Assembly: GCF_008831285.2 (NCBI RefSeq)
Contig: NC_045141.1
Span: 994,001 to 1,058,000, forward strand
Reading direction: 5' to 3'
DNA from: Nymphaea colorata
Lineage: Eukaryota > Streptophyta > Magnoliopsida > Nymphaeales > Nymphaeaceae
DNA: 64,000 bases
Numbering within the stretch: the stretch's first letter is position 1; every line of letters begins with the position of its first letter. Positions 22,901-34,900 of the stretch are shown here, in pieces. The translations under genes were made by a program, and so were the position numbers. A model generated the notes under the pieces. It had not been told where the DNA came from and searched no databases. It was given only the letters and a program-made list of their open reading frames with translations.

Positions 22901-25900
22901 ATAGAGTAGGGCAGGTAGAGACTTACAAATAATATCAACCAAAATAGAGAAATGTTTAAAGAGAACTCCTAACTATTAAATATTGCAAAGGACCACTTGG
23001 AAACTTAAAGTCTTCTAATTCAACACATGGTATCAGAGCTACGCAAAGGAGAGAAGTCATTAATTTCTTGCCCTGTCAGAAGCTTGTTTGTGCAGTCATC
23101 ATGGCTGATCAGGGATCATGTACAACTCAAGGATTCGACGACATCAGTATGAATCTTAATACCTTCTTGCTTCAGAATCCCAAATAATCTTCAACATTTT
23201 TTGTCTATAAAATTGACTACAGAAAATGATCTCATTTGGGATGATCATTTTACTCCCATATTGTTCTCATATGATCTCATAGGCTTTGTTGATGGTGGCA
23301 GACCTACACCACCAAAGTATAAACCATTGTCACAAAAAACGTGTCTTATTAAAAAAAAGAACGAGTATAATGCGCAAAAAACAAGGCAGCTGTATAAAAC
23401 GTGAAAAAACACGTCTTTTTAAAAAAACGCCAGAAAATAAAAAACACAAAAAAAGGGGATAATACACGTTTTTTTCGTGTTTTCTATTTTTTATTAATTT
23501 TTATTTTTTTAATTTTCAGGATTTATTAAATGTTTTAATTTTTTAAAAATTTGCCGAGATTTTCCCGAGATATGCAACTTTGCTGTATTATACCGGAGAA
23601 ATTCCTCCGCGTATAATACCCATATGCGATATATGTGACAAACTATAAACTAGGTAGCACTACCCAGCTCAACAAAGAATAGTATTGAATGGTTGCGTCA
23701 TGAACAGCTTTATTGAGTTGGATAAAATGTTCATTGTCGGAACCCCTTTACACCCAAACCATTGGGTTAAAGGCTTCTGCTGAACTTTGGAAGACTCTTA
23801 AAGGCTCATATGCTGCTTACTTAGATGTAGAGTGGTACAGCTGAAATCCCAACTTTAAGATTTGAAGGGGACTCTATGGATGCTTACATTAATAAAGCAA
23901 AAAATATTGCCCATCAGTTAGCTATAGCATCCAAACCTATTGATGAAGATGATGTCCTTCAAATCTTGAGAGATCTCCCTGCTGAATACTCGTCTTTCCA
24001 CACTACCATTGAAACTTGGAAGGACCCTGTCTCCTTGGCCGAGCTTTATGGATCGTTGCTTATTCATGCAGCCAATCCCAGAGACATTGGAGATCAAAAT
24101 CTTGATCAACTTCAACCAGCTGCCAACATTGCCTCAAATCAAAATAATTTTAATTGATCTCAGAATTTTAGAGGTCATGAAAGAGGAAATTGTAAGAATA
24201 ATAGAGGAGAGCGAAGGAAGGACTCTCAAAATAGTGATCAGCCTGTTTGTAAAGTTTGTGAAAAAATTGGCCATATTGCCAAGAATTGCTGGTCATATAC
24301 TAATCTTTTGAAGGAGAAAAACGATGGTTCTGCAGCATATCATGCCAGTTCAAATCAAAGCATAGACAGTGAATGCTGGTGCCCAGATTCAGGTTTTACG
24401 CACCATGTAACCAATGATATCAACAATCTTTCTATTTGCAGTGCACACCAAGGCGGCGACACCTTGAAGATTGGAGATGGCTCATGTCTGTATACTCTAA
24501 TGTTAGATCTGCTCAAATTAATTCTTCTTTGAAGTTAAATGATATTTTAGTTGTTCCTGAAATTACTAAAAACTTGATGTCAATTTCAGCGTTTGGCAAC
24601 AGATAATGATGTGTGTTTTTGAATTTCATCCTCATACTTGTGTTATAAAGGATTGGATGACTTGGAGATCAAGGAACAAGCAGTGATGGGCTCTACAAGA
24701 TCTATTTGGATTGTGCAAGCAAGAAGGCATCAACTACTAAGAACAACTCTTTAGAAGATTAGCACAAGAGATTGATTCATCCAGCTCTTACCATTGTTAG
24801 GCATATATTAAGTTACTTTGATATTCCTTACAACAATAAAGGTTTCAGTATTTGCGAATCTTGCCAAAAAGGAAAAAATCATAGACTCCCTTTTAATACA
24901 AGGATGAGTGATGTTCAAGCACCTCTTGAATTGACTTATTCAGATCTATGGGGCCCAGCACCGATTGAAGGTTTGCATGGACATAGATATTATGTTGTTT
25001 TTGTTGATGCCTTTTCCAAATATATATGGTTTTATTTGATTAGGCAAAAGTTTGATATTTTCCATGTGTATAAAGCTTTCAAGTCTCTTGTAGAGAACAC
25101 AATGGGGCTTGAGATAAAATATTTGCACTTAAATTGGTGTGGCGAGTTCCAAAGTCTTATTCGATATCTGATTGAGTGTGTGATTGGACATAGAGTGTCA
25201 TGTCCATACATGTTGCAGCAAATCGGTGCTGCTGAAAAGCGTCATAGATTCATTGTCGAGTCCAGTTTGGCTCTCATGGCTGAAGTAAATTTATTCAAAA
25301 ATCTATGGAGCTATGCCTTTTAGCATGGCGGTCTACCTCTTCAATCAGACTCCTTCTAAGGTGCTAGATTTCAAATCCCCTATTGAAAAACATTTTAGAA
25401 AATGCCTAAGTACAAGTGCTTGAAAATATTTGGATGTGAATGCTTTCCATACTTGTGTGACTATCAGACTAAAAAACTGGACTTTAAATCAGAAAGATGC
25501 TTTTTTCTTGGATACACCCTATAAGATAAAGGATACACTTGTATGAGTATGAGCAGCAGAAAGACATATACCTCACGACGTCCGGTGGTGTTTGATGAGG
25601 CCAGTTTTCCATTCCAAAACAAACAAGAGACTTCCAAAAGAGAAACTAGAGATACCGAAAGTCAGCACTTTGCTATAACAATCCCATTCATTGAACCCAT
25701 TGACAACAATGACCCAGTTGAATAGGTCAATCCTATTGAAGAGAACAAACCTGACTCCCATCAAGATAATGATGACCTAAACTACCATGATCTACCTATT
25801 GAACATGACCAACAAGCTGTAGAATCTCTTTGCACACACCAAATGACCCAAGTAGGAATACATCAACCTAACCCTACATACCTAGATTAGCAATTGTATG

Positions 25901-28900
25901 CGGTCCACAAAACACCCAATACCTATGGCTCTTCACAACCAGTTCAATGTAGAAGTCGAACCTAGTACTTTTAAGGAAGCTCTCGAGAATGAAAATTGGA
26001 GAAATGCAATGAAATGTGAGTATAATGCTCTTGTTGAAAACAACACATGGAAACTGGTTCCAAAAGACTCTAATAAACATGTCATGTGGTGGAGGTGGGT
26101 GTTTAAAATCAAGAGAAAAGCTGATGGGAGCCTAGAGAGATAGAAGGCTGGACTTGTAGCCAAAGGCTACAGTAAAATTGAAGGAGTTGATTATATGGAA
26201 ACCTTTTGCCCTGTGGTCAAAACGACTACAATTAGGACTGTGTTAGCTATTGCTGTTAGTCACAGATGGGCTGTGCGGAAACTAGATGTTCAAAATTCCT
26301 TTTTTACTTGGACACCTCCCCGAAGAAATGTATATGGTCTAGCCTCTTGCATTTGATGATAAGATTTTCCCTAACCATGTTTTCAGGCTTCAGAAGGCTC
26401 TCTATGGATTGAAACAGGCTCCTTGAGCATGGTTTGCTCGAATGAGTAGTTTTCTCTTAAAGTTGGTATTTACTAGCACCAAGACTGACACTTCCCTTTT
26501 TGTTTAAGTAAAGAACAGAAGGTAATATATGTGCTGGTGTATGTCAATGATATAATTGCTACAGGAAACTCCACCATTCAAATTTAGGGTCTCAATTTAG
26601 AAGTTTAGACAAGAGTTTGCTATAAAGGACCTTGGGCAACTTCATTTCTTCTTAGGCATTGAAGCCAAGTTCTTAGAAAAGGGGTTAGAATTTTCTCAAC
26701 AAAAGTATATATTTATGATTTGCTCAAGAAGACACATATGATAGGTTGCAAACCTGTTGCTACTCCATGACCAGCACTCCTCCAATGAAATATAGGAGTG
26801 TTGTTGGGGAACGTCAATACACCACCATAACAAGGCCAGACCTGACATACCTTGTCGACAGAGTGTGCCAATTTATGCATCGTCTAACTAAATAAGTATT
26901 GAGATGCCGTGAAAAGGATCCTATGATATCTGAGCATACTAGGAACTACAGATTGATTATCAAGCCTTGCTCCTCTGTCTTTGTCAGCCTATAGTGATGC
27001 CGACTGGGTATGTTGCCTAGACGACCGGAAACCTATAGGAGGCTATGCTCTATTTCTTGGACACAACCTCATTTCATGGAGCTCGAAAAAGCAAAGCATT
27101 GTCTCCCGATCCAGCAGGGAGACTGAATATCCTTGCAAAGGCCACTGCAGAAATGATGTGGATTAAGTTGTTAAAAGAGTTGAGAGTCAAAGAGCACCAA
27201 AGCCATACTATGGTGCGATCACATCGAAGCCACTCATCCTGTCTATTATAGTCACTGAAAACATGTAGAATTGATATACATTTTGTGAGAGAAAAGAATC
27301 TTGCGGATACATTTCATCCAAAGATCAGATTGGAGACATTTTTATTAAGCACTTGGGACACCTTTTGTGATAAAAGCTATGTCACATGGGTGTGGTTGCC
27401 GGTCTGGGATGCGTCAAGTTCCAAAAAAAAATTTGGGTGCGGGTGCAGAGAGAGCATATATATATATATATGTATGTATGTATGTATGTATACATATGTA
27501 TGTTATTTGTTATATAAGTAATTTTATTTGTCTATATTTTTAAACTTTTTTTATCAAGGTTACCTTGAATTGATATCTCAATGAAAACTCGGCCAAAACC
27601 TATGTCACATGGGTACGGGTACGGGTACGGACCATTTTTAAAAAACTTGGGTACGGGGGTACGGCCGTACACACACATACATATGTCAAAAAATTTCAAA
27701 AAGAATAACATATTCGCACATATATATATCAAAAATCACAAACAGATTAACATATTGTCATATTCATAAATCATAATTCAAAATTTATCAGTCTTGATTC
27801 TTGATTCTCATTATACTCAGTCTCAAAATTAACATTCAAAATACATTAGCTTTGTTGATTTTCATTCTCCTCACTCCTCAGATGCATCATCAAGATTAGA
27901 AGGAACAACAGGTTCTTTAAGATCCATATTAAGAGCATGCAATTCATGTTCTCCTTCAAGTTCTACGTCAATGTCCTCTGGATTAACATCCCAATACTTG
28001 GATGATCCTGAACTGCAAGTTGCAAGAAAATCAAAATATGATTTAAGTTAATATTAACTTTAATTAAACAACCAACATAATATACATATGTATACATATC
28101 AGAGATAAAAAAAAGAAAGAAATACCTGTAATCATTTGAAGTACGTGAAAGTAAGCGTAGGTTGGAGTGGACATAAACTAAATCTTCTGCTCGCTTACTA
28201 GTTAGCTTGTTTCTCTTGATGTTGTGAATTTAAGAATAAGTGCTCCAATTTCTTTCACAACATGAAGAGGTTGCAGGTTGAGATAATAACTTCAATGCAA
28301 GATGTTGGAGATTTGGTGTTGATGCTCCAAAACATAACCACCAATTAATAGGATCTTCTTCATCTCTTGCCATTGCAGCTTGTATTGAATCATTTCTTCC
28401 ACCAGAGAAGCTCGCAAACTCATTATTTATTTTCTTCAACCGATGAGAATCAGAATACAGTCTTCCCAAACATATCTCCCTATTTTTTGATATTTCTGGA
28501 TCTTGATTAGGAGGAACACGACCAGTACCTCCTGCCAACCATGTTTGTCCATAATATTTGAGATTTAAGGAGTGTGCCATACAATGCAAAGGGTTATTGC
28601 TTCTGTTCCATCTTCTTACTAAAATTCTATGCACATGATCGAAAAACTCAGACTCATCAAGTGCAACATTCTTCTTCTCATGTCTGAAAATGATGTTTTG
28701 AATTTTTTCAATCATGTTATCCCACATATCATAAACTTTATGAAGCATGGGCCCTTATTTATCAACTTCTCTCAGCATCTGCCAAATAGGCTCTGTAAAC
28801 TGCAGAAAATATGTAACTTTATCCCACCATTCATCTTTTAAAATGCATTTTTTAATTTCTTGAGCCTTCACAGTGTCATCATTCCGATAAAACTCCCAAT

Positions 28901-31900
28901 CATTGTCAGTCACCATAAGTGTTAATGCATGTTTCACCTGCTTTATTCTTTTTATCATTACAATAATGGATGCAAAACGAGTCTCTGCTACCTTCAACAA
29001 TTTCAAATCAGAATGTCTATTAAATATAGAAAGAGCATTGTTGTGGTTTACAACAAAATTTTTGATGTTTGTGACATCGTGCTCAAGCTCCTCAATCCAT
29101 GAACACAAGAAACCGGCATTTGGATCATCTTTTGATGGGTTGCAAATACTTTTAAGTGCTAGATTTATACTGTGTGCCACACAAGGAGTCCAGAATATGT
29201 GACTGTACTTGGGATCACTTGCCAAATTCATTCCTGCTCGTTGGCAAACTGGAGCATTATCAGTAATAATTTGCACAAGGTTATCTTCACCCACTTCTTT
29301 GATGACTTCTATAAATAACCCTTTCAAATACTCAGTATCTTTATACTCCCAGATGCATCAACACATTTCAAGAAGATTGGTCCATCAAACGAATAAGCAA
29401 TAAAATTTATCAGGGGCCGCCTTTGTATATCAGTCCACCCATCAGAAACAATGGATACTCCATATTGTTTCCATGAAAATTTCTTCTTCTCTAATAATTT
29501 TTCAATGTTTGCCTTCTCTTCTGCAAGAATTATTGTTCTCAACTTCTCTGAACTTGGGGGTACATAACCACTCAAACTGCAATTAGCCAAACCTGTAACA
29601 ACATCTTTCCAATAAAGACTTCTGGCTACATTAAAAGGAAGTGAACTTGCAAAAAAGAACCTTCCAATCCTTCTATCCATCTCTGCCCTTCCCATATTAT
29701 TGAATGCTTGTGCTAATGTTTTTCTTTTCTTTGAAGCATCTTCAACTTCTTCAGTAGCATAAAGAGGAACAGACACACTTGACTTGGATGAAGATTTCTT
29801 CGTCTCAGCTGCATCCTGTTCTTTTTTGAATATCTTAATCTCCTTGTTGGTAACTTTTGGGCATGGTCTAATTCCTACGCCTGAAATGTGCAACAAATGT
29901 GCCTTGCAACGTGTATAAGAGCCCGTGAACATCATATCACAAAATTTGCAAGAAAACATTACATTCCCACCACCACCTGGTCCTTTTCCTACTTTCTTCA
30001 CATAACGCCAAAGTGGCTGAGATGGATTATCCTTCTCTACTGCAGCGGTATTAACACTACTACTGCTGCTTTCTACATTCCCACTTGCAGTAGGCATCAT
30101 TTCTTTCCCTTTATCAGCCATTACAAGTTACAACTTATGTCTGAAAAGAACCTAGCAAAAGAGCTGCAAGCCCTGCAAGCCTGCAACACGTAACCAATAG
30201 AAGCAACCAAACATAATGAATGAGCATATATGCTGCCAATTGCCATAGTTTGAAGATTATGCCTTCAAGAGCATACAAGAAATCCACACACAAAAATTGT
30301 ATGAAAACATTAAATTTAAAGAACTAGCATTATTTTGTCGTATTTTGCATAATGTCATCTTCAAGTTCAGAGAAGAACATCAGACACAAAAATGACAGAG
30401 ATAATAAAAGTGACAACAAAGATAATAAAAGAAGGAAGCACGCAATGACAGAGACGAAAGAGTAGGCTCTGGTTGAGCTTTACAGTTCTAAAATTGGCAG
30501 GAGGAAACAAAAGAGGCATGACTGATGACACGTATTGCATAAGCAAACAGGGAGACACAGAGACAGAGAAGGTCGATCGAAAGGTGAGAGAGGCGACTAC
30601 TGTGAGGGTTTCGAGCAGTAGGAGAGGAAGACTGGCTGCTTCTGGAAAAGGGGTGGAGCCGATGAAAACGAAAAGAAAAATGAAAAAAGGAAAAAAATTA
30701 CCGTCACAGTCGCCTTCGTCTGCTATCGGCGGTCGCCGCTGCCGTCGCTGGTCGCAATCGCCGTTGCCATCGTTAGTCGCCGCTGCCGTCGCTAGTCGCC
30801 GCTGCCGCTGCTGTTGCCGGACGCCGCTGCCGTCGGTCAATGAGAGGTAAGGTAAGAACAGACAGAACGAAGGACGGATTAAGGGTTTCGTTTATTTTTG
30901 TTTAACGTTAGAATGGTTTTAAAAACTAAAATCAAATAATCGTTAAAAATAAAAAAGGACGGATTTAGACTCGGTCAAAGTTGACTGTGTCAAAAAATGG
31001 ACGGATACGGCCTCCGATGCGTTGACCGTACCCGGTACGGTCAACGCCGCACCATCGGCGTACCCAAGCCCATACCCGTACCCGTACCGGTGTCGTACCG
31101 GACGGGTACTTCGCCTTCACAGGCGTACCCGTGTATCATAGGCCAAAACATTTTTCAGAACTGCCAAAACTCATTTGACGCTGTGTTGGGCCACACCCGC
31201 ATCGATGCGGGTGCGCCACCATAATTGGCGAACCTGTGTGACTTAGGATAAAAGCAAGCTTCCATTGGTAGAGACCACCATCGGCTTGATGGAGGTTGTT
31301 AGCAGAAGTACTGGTAGAGGCACAACTGATTGTGGAGATAAATCCCATAACCAAAGCAAGAGAATCAGTGAAAATCTGATGCTGGCGAATGAGCTAAAAA
31401 TAATGGCACAAAATTGAGTGTAATCCTGATCCCTTGCATGTGTCTCTATCTAAATGTAAGGGCTGTATAAATATTGATAGAGATAATAAGAAAGACAAGA
31501 GAGAATGAGAGGGAGCTCTTCATCCGTGGATGTAGGTCATTAATGACGGAACCATATCTAAACTGGTTTTCCCTTTCTTATTGTTCTTCCTTACTTTCTT
31601 GCACTGGTCTCTTTTTTAGCTGTGGGTTGCGTTTGCTTACTCTGAGCTCCTTTTTGTCCTACTTTTTTTCCCCATAGAATTGCTGATTGTAGGCATTTCT
31701 TGAGGGCAATTTGCCCAGAAATCGAACTGCTTTAATGCGGGGATATATAAGAATAAATGCAGGATTTACAGAAGCTACTACTGTTCTCTTGAGGAACGAA
31801 CTGAGAACCATCATCTAACAATTTATCTCAACTCTCAACTCCCCAACAATGTCAAGCCCACTATTCAGTTTGCGGTCTGAAGTTTCCAGCCATCTGCAGC

Positions 31901-34900
31901 TGTAAAACTGCTGGAACAGAGAAGCAAGTACGTAGAGGAGAGAAGAAGAAAGGTAGCCCATCCTGGTAAACGAGGGACGGAACTATTTCTCTCTCTGCCT
32001 TTTGACTAAAGTTGTTCTGCACGATAAACTAACATTTTTAACATGTAATTCTTATAAATTTATCTGAAAAGTCGTAGATAGAATGTGCTATTACTATTTT
32101 GAGATGTATTATGAGCGATTCACATCCAGATCTGAACCTAACTAAAGTGTGGCTCTGGTGCAGTCTCGGTGTGGCAACCAACAAATTGCTTTCTTTTCCA
32201 TTGAATCATCAATAAAATCATGGTGCATCCGCACCTTGCACCTGTGTGACATAGATTGGACAAGGACAAGGTTCTCAATGCTTGAATAGCTTTAAGAAAT
32301 GTGGTTCATGAACTGGATCTGGGTCTTGACATGGGTTTGTCCCCCAGCTCATACATTAGTGCACGATACAATGCTGTATATGAAAACAAACAACCTTTTG
32401 CATCAGAGGTATTTGTCGGGATGATGCCTATAAGATTCTAAGGCTCATCTGACTATAATTACTTGAGATGTTGATTGACCAAAAGTAGTGTGCTTTTTGA
32501 ATTTTTGGCAGTCGATTAGATTGATTCTGAGAATATCGTCTATTTGTCAGATATGAAAAAGTAATTATCTCGTGATAGGGAAGGAGAGAGCACCGCCTGT
32601 GCACATGCACATGCATATATAACCTATATATGATCCCACGTGTAACTTCCTAAACAATTCACTGTTTTACTACCCACTGTTTCCTTTTCCTTAAACCGGC
32701 ACCAATGTGACGTGAGGTGTAGAAGGACTATACATTTATATGAATGAACCTGGTCAACCTGTGGATGGCAGTAATCCTAAATGTGAATATCATTATGTTG
32801 CTTGTAAGAGCAATGCAATGTTGTAAACTCCTACCAGTAAACCGTTAGCATCTTAGTGATGATATTGTTAACTTCTCTCCCGGTTTCATTTCTCTTTATA
32901 TATCCCTGCTGAATGGATACCAGATTCTTCATTTTTTTGAGCCTCAAACATTTTTTATCCATCACGGACTTGTAATTTCAAAGTAAATACTAGTAAACTT
33001 TGGATACATGAACCTTTAGTATGTGGAGAGAAGGTGACTTTGGGAGATGGGGTATTCAGGAACATCAAAGAGAGCACATTTCTCCCCATTTCCTCCTTTG
33101 TTCCTCACTTTCTTTCGTTTCCTATACTTCTCTCTTGTTTCGCTAAATTAGAAGCAGATTTTAGTATCTTAATTATATAAAATTAAACCCTGTTATTTTT
33201 AATTTCAAAAGTAACTAGTTGTTGACAGTGTCATTTATTGGTCATTGGAATTTACAAGTTCCTTTCTTATTTTGTGATGTCCTTACATGCTAAATTGGAT
33301 ATTAAAATGGCATTATTTTCATATATCGGTAGTTATTAATGAATATATTAAATGTGAACAATCATTCTGTTTGCTGGATGCGTATATAATTTGACAGCTG
33401 CAAATTTATAACTTTTCATGTATTACATTTATTGGACATATGTGTACTTATGTTAATATGAAAAGATGCATATACATTTGCCTTTTTGTTTATCACTTAG
33501 TTATGTGTCACTTTCAGTTCACCTTTTGCTGGGTTCTTTTGTTCCCCATTCAATTCTCTTTCTGCTTTTTTTTTTTTGGTTCCATTCATGTCTGCTTCTA
33601 ATATGGTTCATGCTTTCCTGCTTCTTTCTTTTCCTGTTTCCTTTATCATTTGTCTCTAAAACTTTATAGTCTGGCATTCTTGTGATAAACTGATGTTCAT
33701 ATAAAGGTGACCTTTTTCTTTGCCGCTCCAATGCTCTTCTGTCTGCTTCATACACGATCAAATAATCTTGCTGCTCCTCTTCCATGTCGTTTCAATTTTT
33801 AGGAGAAGTTAAGAGTTGCTGTTTTGGTTTCAAAAGCAGCTCTTCAATTCATCCATGGTGAGTTTCCTGTTTTTAAAATATGTTAATGCTTCTTTTTTGT
33901 AGTTTTAGGAAATAATAGCTGATGGTCACTTTCTTTTGTTGCAGCTGTTACACCTGCTCCTAGTGAATATACAATTCCCAGTGAAGTAAAAAATGCAGGG
34001 TTTGGGATATGTGCTGATGAGTTGGGTAGCATTGTTGAAGGGCATGATATAAAAAAGTTGAAAGGCCATGGTGGTATTGAAGGGATAGCAAACATGCTCA
34101 ATGCATCAATCACTGATGGGATTAATGCGACAAGTGATACACTAAAAGTCAGGCAAGACATCTATGGCCTTAACAGATTTACTGAGAGCCCACCTCGTGG
34201 ATTCTGGGGTTTTGTATGGGAAGCACTTCAAGACATGACTCTCATCATTCTTGGTATCTGTGCAATTATGTCTCTGCTTGTTGGTATCACCATGGAAGGA
34301 TGGCCCACAGGTGCCCAAGATGGGCTAGGAATCGTGGCAAGTATCTTGTTGGTTGTATTTGTGACTGCAACAAGTGACTATCGCCAATCCTTGCAGTTTA
34401 AGGATTTGGACAGAGAGAAAAAGAAGATTTCAGTTCAGGTTACTAGAAATGGATACAGGCAAAAAATCTCAATATATGCTTTGCTTCCAGGTGACATAGT
34501 TCACCTGTCGATTGGTGATCAGGTTCCTGCAGATGGACTTTTCATCTCTGGGTTTTCTTTACTAATAGATGAATCAAGTTTAACAGGTGAAAGTGAGCCG
34601 ATAACTATAAATTCAGATTATCCTTTTCTTCTATCTGGGACTAAGGTCCAAGATGGATCCTGCAAGATGCTTGTGACAACAGTTGGAATGAGGACTCAAT
34701 GGGGTAAGTTGATGGCAACACTCAGTGAGGGAGGGGACGATGAAACACCTTTACAGGTCAAGCTCAATGGAGTGGCTACTATCATTGGGAAAATTGGGCT
34801 GTTCTTTGCTGTTGTTACATTTGCTGTGCTAACACAGGGGCTTTTTAACCGGAAGCTTCAGGAAGGTACTCACTTAAACTGGTCTGGAGATGATGCTCTG

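Larger units (their letters stand above)
19646..23025 (-). mobile_element. minus-strand copia nested in the intron copia
   Basis: Flanked by a 5-bp target duplication CATGG (19641-19645 and 23026-23030). The right LTR is 22834-23025 and the left LTR 19646-19824; they are clearly homologous (TGTTACAG.C.GCAGTCTTAGAG start). A primer-binding site, TGGTATCGGAGCC on the minus strand, lies at 22821-22833. The 3' LTR has lost its first 12 bp and is fused directly to the RNase H tail. The interior is abnormal: minus-strand RT-RNase H at 19825-20548, then a plus-strand copia fragment, then the minus-strand 5' leader. It is heavily deleted compared with a normal ~5-kb copia. Confidence 0.85.
23101..27376 (+). 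pseudogene. second gag-pol of the intron copia (broken)
   Basis: Gag starts [14 protein letters not shown] and is soon stopped; better frames follow at 23876-24157 ([16 protein letters not shown]). A zinc knuckle C-x2-C-x4-H-x4-C lies near 24249-24290 and protease DSGFTHHVT (Ala changed to Phe) near 24385. Integrase covers 24772-25323 ([18 protein letters not shown]), RT about 25930-26700 with several frameshifts and a YVND-like active site, and RNase H 26970-27166 (YSDADWVCC). The frame at 27370 continues after the nested hAT element at 31255 across one copy of its target duplication. At least a dozen disruptions are visible, so it is not functional. Confidence 0.85.
27599..31140 (-). mobile_element. 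inner hAT transposon with degraded transposase (3.54 kb)
   Basis: Ends share TATGTCACATGGGTACG and its imperfect inverse (about 14 of 17 positions). Subterminal regions are rich in GGTACGGGTACGG on the left and the complementary motif on the right (31040-31130). It is flanked by GGCCAAAA on both sides. It carries a BED-finger/DUF659/hAT-dimerisation transposase on the minus strand. Its ends resemble those of the outer element in which it sits, consistent with related elements using the same family of enzyme. Confidence 0.9.
27377..31246. mobile_element. outer hAT-type non-autonomous element, split by an inner hAT
   Basis: Starts CTATGTCACATGGGT and ends with the inverse of CTAAGTCACACAGGT, a 15-bp imperfect terminal repeat. 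It is flanked by an exact 8-bp duplication GATAAAAG. Without the inner element it is only about 320 bp (27377-27590 and 31149-31246), so it is a MITE-like derivative. It is inserted in the RNase H tail of the intron copia. Confidence 0.87.
17431..31603 (+). mobile_element. copia insertion in ACA intron 1, expanded to 14.2 kb by nested insertions
   Basis: Outer boundaries are LTRs at 17431-17771 and 31297-31603, flanked by a 5-bp target duplication CTGGT (17426-17430 and 31604-31608). Inside there are two gag regions (17844-18799 and 23101-24300) but only one RT-RNase H, and a third partial LTR at 18800-19642. The original structure was therefore probably a tandem or recombined copia (LTR-gag-LTR-gag-pol-LTR) that later lost the first pol. 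Five further elements are inserted in it. It has the same orientation as the host gene. Confidence 0.85.
16951..33802 (+). other. ACA intron 1, 16.85 kb, mostly nested transposons
   Basis: Native sequence is 16951-17430 and 31609-33802, about 2.7 kb in total. The rest is the copia insertion with its own nested insertions. The donor is GTATGC and the acceptor TTTTTAG at 33796-33802. In the native parts I see only pyrimidine-rich and AT-rich sequence and no other gene. Confidence 0.85.

Noticed and set aside
22821-23039. Two primer-binding sites pointing away from each other on both sides of one LTR
   Set aside because: It looked like a palindromic element. The CATGG target duplication shows that a minus-strand copia inserted next to the primer-binding site of an older plus-strand copia.
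30367-30850. Long ORFs on both strands
   Set aside because: Produced by GCCGCTGCCGTCGC-type repeats inside the inner hAT leader. Composition only.
33519-33785. 88-residue minus-strand ORF upstream of ACA exon 2
   Set aside because: Low-complexity frame opposite a pyrimidine-rich intron end.
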